Shown: positions 21,537 to 36,112, counted from the first letter of the stretch. The stretch is 64,000 nt of DNA from Hydractinia symbiolongicarpus (GCF_029227915.1 NC_079876.1:34579828-34643827), one strand, 5' to 3'. The notes: a model not told the origin generated them from the letters alone. Translations and numbers: made by a program.

Positions 21537-23283
21537 GAGTTCCGGCAATCACGTCAAATTAAGAAGAATGTTATTTCGTGGAGTCCAATTGTCTCACTTT
21601 CACATTTATAAGTTCACAGTCCATAATCTGTTCAATTAAGTCCCACAGTCAATCGTTTCACTGTTAAAAGCCATACAACCTAGTAATATCAGAAAAATAA
21701 CGCTAAATACATGTTGGTACGAATATGTGCCTCAACCATTGTAACTCAAACGGATTGATACTGTTAGAAAGTCAATGAAATTTAGTTTTTGAAACTGTCG
21801 CTATTTCTTCAGCGCGCGATAACGGCTAGGATTGGTCCCGCAGTAAAAAATGACTTTTTTATCTTAATTTTTAAATGAAGCGCTACCACAGAGCCCAGTG
21901 TAATCGTTGAGTTTCGCAATCATGTCAAATTAAGAAGAATGTTATTTCTTGGAGTCCAATTGTCTCCTTTATCACATTTATCAGGTGACAGTCCAAAGTT
22001 AGTTCAATTAAGTCCCACAGTCAATCGTTCCATAGTTAAAAGCGATGCAACCTAGTATTATCACAAAAATATCGCTAAATACATGTTTGTACGAATATGT
22101 GACACAACCGTTGTAACACAAACGGACTGACACCGTTAGAAAGTCAATGAAATGTAGTTTTTGAAACTGTCGCTATTTTTTCAGCGCGCGATAACGGATA
22201 GGATTGGTCCCACAGCAAAGAATGACTTATTTATCAAAATTTTCAAATAAAGCGCTACCACAGCGCCCAGTGTAATCGCTGAGTTCCGGCAATCACGTCA
22301 AATTAAGAAGAATGTTATTTCTTGGGGTCCAATTGTCTCATTTATCAGATTTATCAGGTGACAGTCCAAAGTTAGTTCAATTAATTCCCACTATTCAATT
22401 AAGTTAAAAGCGATGCAACCTAGTAATATCAGATAAATATCGCTAAATACATGTTGGTACGAATATGTGACCCAACCGTTGTAACTTAAACGGACTGACA
22501 CCGTTAGAAAGTCAATGAAATGTAGTTTTTGAAACTATTGCTACTTCTTCAGCGCGCGCTAACGGCAAGGATTGGTCCCACAGTAAAAAAATGACTTTTT
22601 TTAGCTTAATTTTTAAATGAAGCGCTACCACAGCGCCCAGTGTAATCGCTGAGTTCCGGCAATCACGTCAAATTAAGAAGAATGTTATTTCTTGGAGTCC
22701 AATTGTCTCACTTTCACATTTAAAAGATCACAGTCCATAATCAGTTCAATTAAGTCCCACAGTCAATCGTTTCACTGTTAAAAGCCACACAACCTAGTAA
22801 TATCAGAAAAATATCGCTAAATACATGTTGGTACGAATATGTGCCTCAACCATTGTAACTCAAACGGATTGATACTGTTAGAAAGTCAATGAAATGTAGT
22901 TTTTGAAACTGTCGCTATTTCTTCAGCGCGGGAAAACAGATAGGATTGGTCCCACAGTAAAGAATGACTTATTTATCTAAACTCTTAAATGAAGCGCTAC
23001 CGCAGCGCCCAGTGTAATCGCTGAGTTCCGGCAATCACGTCAAATTAAGAAGAATGTTATTTCTTGGAGTCCAATTGTCTCATTTATCACATTTATCAGA
23101 TCACAGTCAAAAGTTAGTTCAATTAAGTCCCACAGTCAATCGTTTCACTGTTAAAAGCGATGCAACCTAGTAATATCAGATAAATATCGCTAAATACATG
23201 TTGGTACGAATATGTGACCCAAACGTTGTAACTCAAACGGACTGACACCGTTAGAAAGTCAATGAAATGTAGTTTTTGAAACT

Positions 23284-26200
23284 ATTGCTACTTCTTCAGC
23301 GCGCGCAAACGACTAGGATTGGTCCCACAGTGAAAAATGACTTATTTATCTAAATTTTTAAATGAAGCGCTACCACAGAGCCTAGTGTAATCACTGAGTT
23401 TCGTCAATCATGTCAAATTAAGAAGAATGTTATTTCTTGAAGTCCAATTGTCTCCTTTATCATATGTATCAGGTGACAGTCCAAAGTTAGTTCAATTAAG
23501 TCCCACAGTCAATCGTTTCATAGTTAAAAGCGATGCAACCTAGTAATATCAGATAAATATCGCTAAATACATGTTGGTACGAATATGTGACCCAAACGTT
23601 GTAACTCAAACGGACTGACACCGTTAGAAAGTCAATGAAATTTAGTTTTTGAAACTATTGCTACTTCTTCAGCGCGCGCTAACGGCAAGGATTGGTCCCA
23701 CAGTAAAAAAATGACTTTTTTTAGCTTAATTTTTAAATGAAGCGCTACCACAGCGCCCAGTGTAATCGCTGAGTTCCGGCAATCACGTCAAATTAAGAAG
23801 AATGTTATTTCTTGGAGTCCAATTCTCTCACTTTCACATTTAAAAGGTCACAGTCAATAATCAGTTCAATTAAGTCCCACAGTCAATCGTTTCACTGTTA
23901 AAAGCCATACAACCTAGTAATATCAGAAAAATATCGCTAAATACATGTTGGTACGAATATGTGCCTAAAACCATTGTAACTCAAACGGATTGATACTGTT
24001 AGAAAGTCAATGAAATGTAGTTTTTGAAACTGTCGCTATTTCTTCAGCGCGCGATAACGGCTAGGATTGGTCCCACAGTAAAGAATGACTTATTTATCTA
24101 AATTTTTAAAGGAAGCGCTACCACAGAGACCAGTGTAATCGCTAAGTTTTGGCAATCATGTCAAATTAAGAAGAATGTTATTTCTTGGAGTCCAATTGTC
24201 TCCTTTATCACATTTATCAGGTGACAGTCCAAAGTTAGTTCAATTAAGTCCCACAGTCAATCGTTTCATAGTTAAAAGCGATGCAACCTAGTAATATTAG
24301 AAAAATATTGCTAAATACATGTTGGTACGAATATGTGACCAAACTGTTGTAACTGAAAGGGACTGACATCGTTAGAAAGTCAATGAAATGTAGTTTTTGA
24401 AACTGTCGCTATTTCTTCAGCGCGCGATAACGGATGGGATTGGTCCCACAGTAAAGAATGACTTAGTTATCTAAGTTTTAGCGCTACCACAGCGCCCAGT
24501 GTAATTGCTGAGTTCCGGCAATCACGTCAAGTTAAGAAGAATGTTATTTCTTGGAGTCCAATTGTCTCCTTTATCACATTTATCAGGTGACTGTCCAAAG
24601 TTAGTTCAATTAAGTCCAACAGTCAATCGTTTCATAGTTAAAAGCGATGCAACCTAGTAATATCACAAAAATATCGCTTAATACATGTTTGTACGAATAT
24701 GTGACCTAACTGTTGTAAATCAAACGGACAGACATCGTTAGAAAGTCAATGAAATGTAGTTTTTGAAACTGTCGCTATTTTTTCAGCGCGCAATAACGGA
24801 TAGGATTAGTCCCACAGTAAAGAATGACTTATTTATTTAAATTTTTAAATGAAGCGCTACCACAGAGACCAGTGTAATCGCTAAGTTTTGGCAATCATGT
24901 CTAATTAAGAAGAATGTTATTTCTTACAGTCCAATTGTCTCCTTTATCACATTTATCAGGTGACAGTCCAAAGTTAGTTCAATTAAGTCCCACAGTCAAT
25001 CGTTTTGTAGTTAAAAGCGATGCAACCTAGTAATATTACAAAAATATCGCTAAATACATGTTTGTACGAATATTTGACCTAACCGTTGTAACTCAAACGG
25101 ACAGACACCGTTAGAAAGTCAATGAAATGTAGTTTTTGAAACTGTCGCTACTTCTTCAGCGCGCGATAACGGTCAGGATTGGTCCCACAGTAAAGAATGA
25201 CTTATTTACCTAAACTTTTAAATAAAGCGCTACCACAGCGCCCAGTGTAATCGCTGAGTTCCGGCAATCACGTTAAATTAAGAAGAATGTTATTTCTTGG
25301 AGTCCAATTGTCTCATTTATCACATTTATCAGATCTCAGTCCAAATTTATATCAATTAAGTCCCACAGTCAATCGTTTCATAGTTAAAAGCGATGCAACC
25401 TAGTAATATCACAAAAATATCGCTAAATACATGTTTGTACGAATATGTGACCCAAACGTTGCAACTCAAACGGACTGACACCGTTAGAAAGACAATGAAA
25501 TGTAGTTTTTGAAACTATTGCTACTTCTTCAGCGCGCGCTAACGGCAAGGATTGGTCCCACAGTAAAAAAAAGACTTTTTTTAGCTTAATTTTTAAATGA
25601 AGCGCTACCACAGCGCCCAGTGTAATCGCTGAGTTCCGGCAATCACGTCAAATTAAGAAGAATGTTATTTCTTGGATTCCAATTGTCTCACTTTCACATT
25701 TATAAGTTCACAGTCCATAATCAGTTCAATTAAGTCCCACAGTCAATCGTTTCACTGTTAAAAGCCATACAACCTAGTAATATCAGAAAGATATCGCTAA
25801 ATACATGTTGGTACGAATATGTGCCTCAACCATTGTAACTCAAACGGATTGATACTGTTAGAAAGTCAATGAAATGTAGTTTTTGAAACTGTCGCTATTT
25901 CTTCAGCGCGGGATAACAGCTAGGATTGGTCCCACAGTAAAGTATGACTTATTTATCTAAACTCTTAAATGAAGCGCTACCACAGAGCCCAGTGTAATTG
26001 CTGAGTTTCGTCAATCATGTCAAATTAAGAAGAATGTTATTTCTTGGGGTCCAATTGTCTCCTTTATCACATTTATCAGGTGACAGTCCAAAGTTAGTTC
26101 AATTAAGTCCCACAGTCAATCGTTTCATAGTTAAAAGCGATGCAACCTAGTAATATCAGATAAATATCGCTAAATACATGTTGGTACGAATATCTGACCC

Positions 26201-29200
26201 AACCGTTGTAATTCAAACGGACTGACACCGTTAGAAAGTCAATGAAATGTAGTTTTTGAAACTATTGTTACTTCTTCAGCGCGCACAAACGGCTAGGATT
26301 GGTCCCACAGAAAGAAATGACTTATTTATCTAAATTTTTAAATGAAGCGCTACCACAGAGCCCAGTGTAATCGCTGAGTGTCGTCAATCATGTCAAATTA
26401 AGAAGAACCTTATTTCTTGGAGTCCAATTGTCTCCTTTATCACATATATCAGGTGACAGTCCAAAGTTAGTTCAATTAAGTCCCACAGTCAATCGTTTCA
26501 TAGTTAAAAGCGATGCAACCTAGTAATATCAGATAAATATCGCTAAATACATGTTTGTACGAATATGTGACCCAAACGTTGTAACTCAAACGGATTGATA
26601 CTGTTAGAAAGTCATTGAAATGTAGTTTTTGAAACTGTCGCTATTTCTTCAGCGCGGGAAAACAGCTAGGATTTGTCCAACAGTAAAGAATGACTTATTT
26701 ATCTAAATTTTTAAATGAAGCGCTACCACAGCGCCCAGTGTAATCGCTGAGTTCCGGCAATCACGTCAAATTAAGAAGAATGTTATTTCTTGGAGTCCAA
26801 TTGTCTCATTTATCACATTTATCAGATCACAGTCCAAAGTTAGTTCAATTAAGTACCACAGTCAATCGTTTCACTGTTAAAAGCGATGCAACCTAGTAAT
26901 ATCAGATAAATATCGCTAAATACATGTTGGTACAAATATGTGACCCAAACGTTGTAACTCAAACAGACTGACACCGTTAGAAAATCAATGAAATGTAGTT
27001 TTTGAAACTATTGTTACTTCTTCAGCGCGCACAAACGGCTAGGATTGGTCCCACAGTAAGAAATGACTTATTTATCTAAATTTTTAAATGAAGCGCTACC
27101 ACCGAGCCCAGTGTAATCGCTGAGTTTCGTCAATCATGTCAAATTAAGAAGAATGTTATTTCTTGGAATCCAATTGTCTCCTTTATCACATTTATCAGGT
27201 GACAGTCCAAAGTTAGTTCAATTAAGTCCCACAGTCAATCGTTTCATAGTTAAAAGCGATGCAACCTAGTAATATCAGATAAATATCGCTAAATACATGT
27301 TGGTACGAATATGTGACCCAAACGTTGTAACTCAAACGGATTAACACCGTTAGAAAGTCAATGAAATGTAGTTTTTGTAACTGTCGCTATTTTTTCAGCG
27401 CGCAATAACGGATAGGATTAGTCCCACAGTAAAGAATGACTTATTTATTTAAATTTTTAAATGAAGCGCTACCACAGCGCCCAGTGTAATCGCTAAGTTT
27501 TGGCAATCATGTCTAATTAAGAAGAATGTTATTTCTTAGAGTCCAATTGTCTCCTTTATCACATTTATCAGGTGACAGTCCAAAGTTAGTTCAATTAAGT
27601 CCCACAGTCAATTGTTTCATAGTTAAAAGCGATGCAACCTAGTAATATCACAAATATATCGCTAAATACATGTTTGTACGAATATTTGACCTAACCATTG
27701 TAATTCAAACGGACAGACACCGTTAGAAAGTCAATGAAATGTAGTTTTTGAAACTGTCGCTACTTCTTCAGCGCGCGATAACGGTCAGGATTGGTCCCAC
27801 AGTAAAGAATGACTTATTTACCCAAACTTTTAAATAAAGCGTTACCACAGCGCCCAGTGTAATCGCTGACTTCCGGCAATCACGTCAAATTAAGAAGAAT
27901 GTTATTTCTTGGAGTCCAATTGTCTCATTTATCACATTTATCAGATCTCAGTCCAAATTTATATCAATTAAGTCCCACAGTCAATCGTTTCATAGTTAAA
28001 AGCGATGCAACCTAGTAATATCAGAAAAATATCGCTAAATACATGTTGGTACGAATATTTGACCTAACCGTTGTAACTCAAACGGACAGACACCGTTAGA
28101 AAGTCAATGAAATCTAGTTTTTGAAACTGTCGCTACTTCTTCAGCGCGCGATAACGGTCAGGATTGGTCCCACAGTAAAGAATGACTTATTTACCCAAAC
28201 TTTTAAATAAAGCGCTACCACAGCGCCCAGTGTAATCGCTAAGTTACGGCAATCACGTCAAATTAAGAAGAATGTTATTTCTTGGAGTCCAATTGTCTCA
28301 TTTATCACATTTATCAGATCTCAGTCCAAATTTATATCAATTAAGTCCCACAGTCAATCGTTTCATAGTTAAAAGCGATGCAACCTAGTAGTATCAGAAA
28401 GATATCGCTAAATACATGTTGGTACGAATATGTGACCCAAACGTTGTAACTCAAACGGACTGACACCGTTAGAAAGACAATGAAATGTAGTTTTTGAAAC
28501 TATTGCTACTTCTTCAGCGCGCGCTAACGGCAAGGATTGGTCCCACAGTAAAAAAAAGACTTTTTTTAGCTTAATTTTTTAAATGAAGCGCTACCACAGC
28601 GCCCAGTGTAATCGCTGAGTTCCGGCAATCACGTCAAATTAAGAAGAATGTTATTTCTTGGATTCCAATTGTCTCACTTTCACATTTATAAGTTCACAGT
28701 CCATAATCAGTTCAATTAAGTCCCACAGTCAATCGTTTCACTGTTAAAAGCCATACAACCTAGTAATATCAGAAAGATATCGCTAAATACATGTTGGTAC
28801 GAATATGTGCCTCAACCATTGTAACTCAAACGGATTGATACTGTTAGAAAGTCAATGAAATGTAGTTTTTGAAACTGTCGCTATTTCTTCAGCGCGGGAT
28901 AAAAGCTAGGATTGGTCCCACAGTAAAGTACGACTTATTTATCTAAACTCTTAAATGAAGCGCTACCGCAGCGGCCAGTGTAATCGCCTAGTTCCGGCAA
29001 TCACGTCAAATTAAGAAGAATGTTATTTCTTGAAGTCCAATTGTCTCATTTTTCACATTTATCAGGTCACAGTCCAAAGTTAGTTCAATTAAGTCCTACA
29101 GTCAATCGTTTCATTGTTAAAAGCGATGCAACCTAGTAATATCAAAAAAATATCGCTAAATACATGTGGGTACGAATATGTGACCAAACCGTTGTAACTG

Positions 29201-29928
29201 AAAGGGACTGCCACCGTTAGAAAGTCAATGAAATGTAGTTTTTGAAACTGTCGCTATTTCTTCAGCGCGCGATAACGGATAGGATTGGTCCCACAGTAAA
29301 AATGACATAGTTATCTAAGTTTTAGCGCTACCACAGCGCCCAGTGTAATTGCTGAGTTCCGGCAATCACGTCAAGTTAAGAAGAATGTTATTTCTTGGAG
29401 TCCAATTGTCTCCTTTATCACATTTATCAAGTGACAGTCCAAAGTTAGTTCAATTAAGTCCAACAGTCAATCGTTTCATAGTTAAAAGCGATGCAACCTA
29501 GTAATATCACAAAAATATCGCTTAATACATGTTTGTACGAATATGTGACCTAACCGTTGTAACTCAAACAGACAGACATCGTTAGAAAGTCAATGAAATG
29601 TAGTTTTTCAAACTGTCGCTATTTTTTCAGCTCGCAATAACGGATAGGATTAGTCCCACAGTAAAAAATGACTTATTTATTTAAATTTTTAAATGAAGCG
29701 CTACCACAGAGACCAGTGTAATCGCTAAGTTTTGGCAATCATGTCTAATTAAGAAGAATGTTATTTCTTAGAGTCCAATTGTCTCCTTTATCACATTTAT
29801 CAGGTGACAGTCCAAAGTTAGTTCAATTAAGTCCAACAGTCAATCGTTTCATAGTTAAAAGCGATGCAACCTAGTAATATCACAAAAATATCGCTTAATA
29901 CATGTTGGTACGAATATGTGACCTAACC
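23284..29928. repeat. Mixed satellite segment with the 24-29 kb marker set
   Basis: About 18 monomers lie here. Several markers recur: ATATTAGAAAAATATTGC, a 7-bp shortened CTAAGTTTTAGCGC end (near 24471 and 29311), TTCTTACAG or TTCTTAGAG in place of TTCTTGGAG, and CAGATCTCAGTCCAAATTT (25331, 27942, 28315). The last two of these are 373 bp apart, a single-monomer duplication. The same ordered set returns at 36.6-37.3, 38.8-41.2 and 41.4-43.3 kb. The piece 29160-29870 matches 36613-37323 at an offset of 7453 bp. A 62-codon open frame here has no coding character. Confidence 0.82.
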
Positions 29929-31793
29929 GTTGTAACTCAAACAGACTGACACCGTTAGAAAATCAATGAAATGTAGTTTTTGAAACTATTGTTACTTCTT
30001 CAGCGCGCACAAACGGCTAGGATTGGTCCCACAGTAAGAAATGACTTATTTATCTAAATTTTTAAATGAAGCGCTACCACAGAGCCCAGTGTAATCGCTG
30101 AGTTTCGTCAATCATGTCAAATTAAGAAGAATGTTATTTCTTGGAATCCAATTGTCTCCTTTATCACATTTATCAGGTGACAGTCCAAAGTTAGTTCAAT
30201 TAAGTCCCACAGTCAATCGTTTCTTAGTTAAAAGCGATGCAACCTAGTAATATCAGATAAATATCGCTAAATACATGTTTGTACGAATATGTGACCCAAA
30301 CGTTGTAACTCAAACGGATTGATACTGTTAGAAAGTCAATGAAATGTAGTTTTTGAAACTCTCGCTATTTCTTCAGCGCGGGAAAACAGCTAGGATTTGT
30401 CCAACAGTAAAAAATGACTTATTTATCTAAATTTTTAAATGAAGCGCTACCACAGCGCCCAGTGTAATCGCTGAGTTCCGGCAATCACGTCAAATTAAGA
30501 AGAATGTTATTTCTTGGAGTCCAATTGTCTCATTTATCACATTTATCAGATCACAGTCCAAAGTTAGTTCAATTAAGTCCCACAGTCAATCGTTTCACTG
30601 TTAAAAGCGATGCAACCTAGTAATATCAGATAAATATCGCTAAATACATGTTGGTACGAATATGTGACCCAAACGTTGTAACTCAAACAGACTGACACCG
30701 TTAGAAAATCAATGAAATGTAGTTTTTGAAACTATTGTTACTTCTTCAGCGCGCACAAACGGCTAGGATTGGTCCCACAGTAAGAAATGACTTATTTATC
30801 TAAATTTTTAAATGAAGCGCTACCACAGCGCCCAGTGTAATCGCTGAGTTTCGGCAATCATGTCAAATTAAAAAGAATGTTATTTCTTGGAGTCCAATTG
30901 TCTCATTTATCACATTTATCAGATCACAGTCCAAAGTTAGTTCAATTAAGTCCCACAGTCAATCGTTTCACTGTTAAAAGCGATGCAACCTAGTAATATC
31001 AGATAAATATCGCTAAATACATGTTGGTACGAATATGTGACCCAAACGTTGTAACTCAAACAGACTGACACCGTTAGAAAATCAATGAAATGTAGTTTTT
31101 GAAACTATTGTTACTTCTTCAGCGCGCACAAACGGCTAGGATTGGTCCCACAGTAAGAAATGACTTATTTATCTAAATTTTTAAATGAAGCGCTACCACA
31201 GAGCCCAGTGTAATCGCTGAGTTTCGTCAATCATGTCAAATTAAGAAGAATGTTTTTTCTTGGAATCCAATTGTCTCCTTTATCACATTTATCAGGTGAC
31301 AGTCCAAAGTTAGTTCAATTAAGTCCCACAGTCAATCGTTTCTTAGTTAAAAGCGATGCAACCTAGTGATATCAGATAAATATCGCTAAATACATATTTG
31401 TACGAATATGTGACCCAAACGTTGTAACTCAAACGGATTGATACTGTTAGAAAGTCAATGAAATGTAGTTTTTGAAACTGTCGCTATTTCTTCAGCGCGG
31501 GAAAATAGCTAGGATTTGTCCAACAGTAAAGAATGACTTATTTATCTAAATTTTTATATGAAGCGCTACCACAGCGCCCAGTGTAATCGCTGAGTTCCGG
31601 CAATCACGTCAAATTAAGAAGAATGTTATTTCTTGGAGTCCAATTGTCTCATTTATCACATTTATCAGATCACAGTCCAAAGTTAGTTCAATTAAGTCCC
31701 ACAGTCAATCGTTTCACTGTTAAAAGCGATGCAACCTAGTAATATCAGATAAATATCGCTAAATACATGTTGGTACGAATATGTGACCCAAAC
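29929..31793. repeat. 5-mer higher-order repeat, copy 1 (1865 bp)
   Basis: The block alternates two monomer classes. Class X has CAAACAGACTGACACC, GAAAATCAATG and ACTATTGTTAC. Class Y has CGGATTGATACTG, GCGGGAAAACAG and GATTTGTCCAACAG. A diverged Y carries CCTAGTGATATC, ATACATATTTGTACG and TTTTTATATGAAG. Matching points are 1865 bp apart, for example CCTAGTGATATC at about 31361 and 33226. The left edge is placed where the match to copy 2 fails, just before GTTGTAACTCAAACAGAC. Confidence 0.9.
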
Positions 31794-33658
31794 GTTGTAA
31801 CTCAAACAGACTGACACCGTTAGAAAATCAATGAAATGTAGTTTTTGAAACTATTGTTACTTCTTCAGCGCGCACAAACGGCTAGGATTGGTCCCACAGT
31901 AAGAAATGACTTATTTATCTAAATTTTTAAATGAAGCGCTACCACAGAGCCCAGTGTAATCGCTGAGTTTCGTCAATCATGTCAAATTAAGAAGAATGTT
32001 ATTTCTTGGAATCCAATTGTCTCCTTTATCACATTTATCAGGTGACAGTCCAAAGTTAGTTCAATTAAGTCCCACAGTCAATCGTTTCTTAGTTAAAAGC
32101 GATGCAACCTAGTAATATCAGATAAATATCGCTAAATACATGTTTGTACGAATATGTGACCCAAACGTTGTAACTCAAACGGATTGATACTGTTAGAAAG
32201 TCAATGAAATGTAGTTTTTGAAACTCTCGCTATTTCTTCAGCGCGGGAAAACAGCTAGGATTTGTCCAACAGTAAAGAATGACTTATTTATCTAAATTTT
32301 TAAATGAAGCGCTACCACAGCGCCCAGTGTAATCGCTGAGTTCCGGCAATCACGTCAAATTAAGAAGAATGTTATTTCTTGGAGTCCAATTGTCTCATTT
32401 ATCACATTTATCAGATCACAGTCCAAAGTTAGTTCAATTAAGTCCCACAGTCAATCGTTTCACTGTTAAAAGCGATGCAACCTAGTAATATCAGATAAAT
32501 ATCGCTAAATACATGTTGGTACGAATATGTGACCCAAACGTTGTAACTCAAACAGACTGACACCGTTAGAAAATCAATGAAATGTAGTTTTTGAAACTAT
32601 TGTTACTTCTTCAGCGCGCACAAACGGCTAGGATTGGTCCCACAGTAAGAAATGACTTATTTATCTAAATTTTTAAATGAAGCGCTACCACAGCGCCCAG
32701 TGTAATCGCTGAGTTTCGGCAATCATGTCAAATTAAAAAGAATGTTATTTCTTGGAGTCCAATTGTCTCATTTATCACATTTATCAGATCACAGTCCAAA
32801 GTTAGTTCAATTAAGTCCCACAGTCAATCGTTTCACTGTTAAAAGCGATGCAACCTAGTAATATCAGATAAATATCGCTAAATACATGTTGGTACGAATA
32901 TGTGACCCAAACGTTGTAACTCAAACAGACTGACACCGTTAGAAAATCAATGAAATGTAGTTTTTGAAACTATTGTTACTTCTTCAGCGCGCACAAACGG
33001 CTAGGATTGGTCCCACAGTAAGAAATGACTTATTTATCTAAATTTTTAAATGAAGCGCTACCACAGAGCCCAGTGTAATCGCTGAGTTTCGTCAATCATG
33101 TCAAATTAAGAAGAATGTTTTTTCTGGGAATCCAATTGTCTCCTTTATCACATTTATCAGGTGACAGTCCAAAGTTAGTTCAATTAAGTCCCACAGTCAA
33201 TCGTTTCTTAGTTAAAAGCGATGCAACCTAGTGATATCAGATAAATATCGCTAAATACATATTTGTACGAATATGTGACCCAAACGTTGTAACTCAAACG
33301 GATTGATACTGTTAGAAAGTCAATGAAATGTAGTTTTTGAAACTGTCGCTATTTCTTCAGCGCGGGAAAACAGCTAGGATTTGTCCAACAGTAAAGAATG
33401 ACTTATTTATCTAAATTTTTATATGAAGCGCTACCACAGCGCCCAGTGTAATCGCTGAGTTCCGGCAATCACGTCAAATTAAGAAGAATGTTATTTCTTG
33501 GAGTCCAATTGTCTCATTTATCACATTTATCAGATCACAGTCCAAAGTTAGTTCAATTAAGTCCCACAGTCAATCGTTTCACTGTTAAAAGCGATGCAAC
33601 CTAGTAATATCAGATAAATATCGCTAAATACATGTTGGTACGAATATGTGACCCAAAC
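31794..33658. repeat. 5-mer higher-order repeat, copy 2 (1865 bp)
   Basis: This copy has the same X/Y order as copy 1, with very few differences seen by eye, such as TTTCTGGGAATCC here near 33121 against TTTCTTGGAATCC, and GCGGGAAAACAG here against GCGGGAAAATAG in copy 1. It contains both Y forms, near 32247 and 33365. Confidence 0.91.
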
Positions 33659-36112
33659 GTTGTAACTCAAACAGACTGACACCGTTAGAAAATCAATGAA
33701 ATGTAGTTTTTGAAACTATTGTTACTTCTTCAGCGCGCACAAACGGCTAGGATTGGTCCCACAGTAAGAAATGACTTATTTATCTAAATTTTTAAATGAA
33801 GCGCTACCACAGAGCCCAGTGTAATCGCTGAGTTTCGTCAATCATGTCAAATTAAGAAGAATGTTATTTCTTGGAATCCAATTGTCTCCTTTATCACATT
33901 TATCAGGTGACAGTCCAAAGTTAGTTCAATTAAGTCCCACAGTCAATCGTTTCTTAGTTAAAAGCGATGCAACCTAGTAATATCAGATAAATATCGCTAA
34001 ATACATGTTTGTACGAATATGTGACCCAAACGTTGTAACTCAAACGGATTGATACTGTTAGAAAGTCAATGAAATGTAGTTTTTGAAACTCTCGCTATTT
34101 CTTCAGCGCGGGAAAACAGCTAGGATTTGTCCAACAGTAAAGAATGACTTATTTATCTAAATTTTTAAATGAAGCGCTACCACAGCGCCCAGTGTAATCG
34201 CTGAGTTCCGGCAATCACGTCAAATTAAGAAGAATGTTATTTCTTGGAGTCCAATTGTCTCATTTATCACATTTATCAGATCACAGTCCAAAGTTAGTTC
34301 AATTAAGTCCCACAGTCAATCGTTTCACTGTTAAAAGCGATGCAACCTAGTAATATCAGATAAATATCGCTAAATACATGTTGGTACGAATATGTGACCC
34401 AAACGTTGTAACTCAAACAGACTGACACCGTTAGAAAATCAATGAAATGTAGTTTTTGAAACTATTGTTACTTCTTCAGCGCGCACAAACGGCTAGGATT
34501 GGTCCCACAGTAAGAAATGACTTATTTATCTAAATTTTTAAATGAAGCGCTACCACAGCGCCCAGTGTAATCGCTGAGTTTCGGCAATCATGTCAAATTA
34601 AAAAGAATGTTATTTCTTGGAGTCCAATTGTCTCATTTATCACATTTATCAGATCACAGTCCAAAGTTAGTTCAATTAAGTCCCACAGTCAATCGTTTCA
34701 CTGTTAAAAGCGATGCAACCTAGTAATATCAGATAAATATCGCTAAATACATGTTGGTACGAATATGTGACCCAAACGTTGTAACTCAAACAGACTGACA
34801 CCGTTAGAAAATCAATGAAATGTAGTTTTTGAAACTATTGTTACTTCTTCAGCGCGCACAAACGGCTAGGATTGGTCCCACAGTAAGAAATGACTTATTT
34901 ATCTAAATTTTTAAATGAAGCGCTACCACAGCGCCCAGTGTAATCGCTGAGTTTCGGCAATCATGTCAAATTAAAAAGAATGTTATTTCTTGGAGTCCAA
35001 TTGTCTCATTTATCACATTTATCAGATCACAGTCCAAAGTTAGTTCAATTAAGTCCCACAGTCAATCGTTTCACTGTTAAAAGCGATGCAACCTAGTAAT
35101 ATCAGATAAATATCGCTAAATACATGTTGGTACGAATATGTGACCCAAACGTTGTAACTCAAACAGACTGACACCGTTAGAAAATCAATGAAATGTAGTT
35201 TTTGAAACTATTGTTACTTCTTCAGCGCGCACAAACGGCTAGGATTGGTCCCACAGTAAGAAATGACTTATTTATCTAAATTTTTAAATGAAGCGCTACC
35301 ACAGAGCCCAGTGTAATCGCTGAGTTTCGTCAATCATGTCAAATTAAGAAGAATGTTTTTTCTTGGAATCCAATTGTCTCCTTTATCACATTTATCAGGT
35401 GACAGTCCAAAGTTAGTTCAATTAAGTCCCACAGTCAATCGTTTCTTAGTTAAAAGCGATGCAACCTAGTGATATCAGATAAATATCGCTAAATACATAT
35501 TTGTACGAATATGTGACCCAAACGTTGTAACTCAAACGGATTGATACTGTTAGAAAGTCAATGAAATGTAGTTTTTGAAACTGTCGCTATTTCTTCAGCG
35601 CGGGAAAACAGCTAGGATTTGTCCAACAGTAAAGAATGACTTATTTATCTAAATTTTTATATGAAGCGCTACCACAGCGCCCAGTGTAATCGCTGAGTTC
35701 CGGCAATCACGTCAAATTAAGAAGAATGTTATTTCTTGGAGTCCAATTGTCTCATTTATCACATTTATCAGATCACAGTCCAAAGTTAGTTCAATTAAGT
35801 CCCACAGTCAATCGTTTCACTGTTAAAAGCGATGCAACCTAGTAATATCAGATAAATATCGCTAAATACATGTTGGTACGAATATGTGACCCAAACGTTG
35901 TAACTCAAACAGACTGACACCGTTAGAAAATCAATGAAATGTAGTTTTTGAAACTATTGTTACTTCTTCAGCGCGCACAAACGGCTAGGATTGGTCCCAC
36001 AGTAAGAAATGACTTATTTATCTAAATTTTTAAATGAAGCGCTACCACAGAGCCCAGTGTAATCGCTGAGTTTCGTCAATCATGTCAAATTAAGAAGAAT
36101 GTTATTTCTTGG
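33659..36112. repeat. 5-mer copy 3 with one extra monomer, plus partial copy 4
   Basis: The 5-mer order continues, but one class X monomer is present an extra time. The landmark GAGTTTCGGCAATCATG followed by TTAAAAAGAATG occurs at 34576 and again at 34949, 373 bp apart. The diverged Y marker therefore sits 2238 bp from its copy 2 equivalent (33226 to 35464) rather than 1865. The match continues into a fourth partial copy until about 36112, where TTCTTGGAGTCC replaces TTCTTGGAATCC. This shows a higher-order repeat being altered by single-monomer gain. Confidence 0.9.

Larger units (their letters stand above)
19263..23283. repeat. 9-mer copy 2 with nested 2-mer duplication (4021 bp)
   Basis: This is the second copy of the 3276-bp block, enlarged by 745 bp. 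The first two monomers occur twice, at 19263-20007 and 20008-20752. After that it follows copy 1 at a constant offset of 4021 up to 23283, where the sequence switches from the GAAACTGTCGC form to GAAACTATTGC. The nesting orders the events only in part: the 2-mer copy may have arisen after the 9-mer duplication, or been lost from copy 1. Confidence 0.92.

Noticed and set aside
25423-25611. Minus-strand open frame of 62 codons
   Set aside because: It lies wholly inside one satellite monomer variant, has no ribosome-site or splice context, and exists only because local substitutions remove stops. No domain is recognisable.
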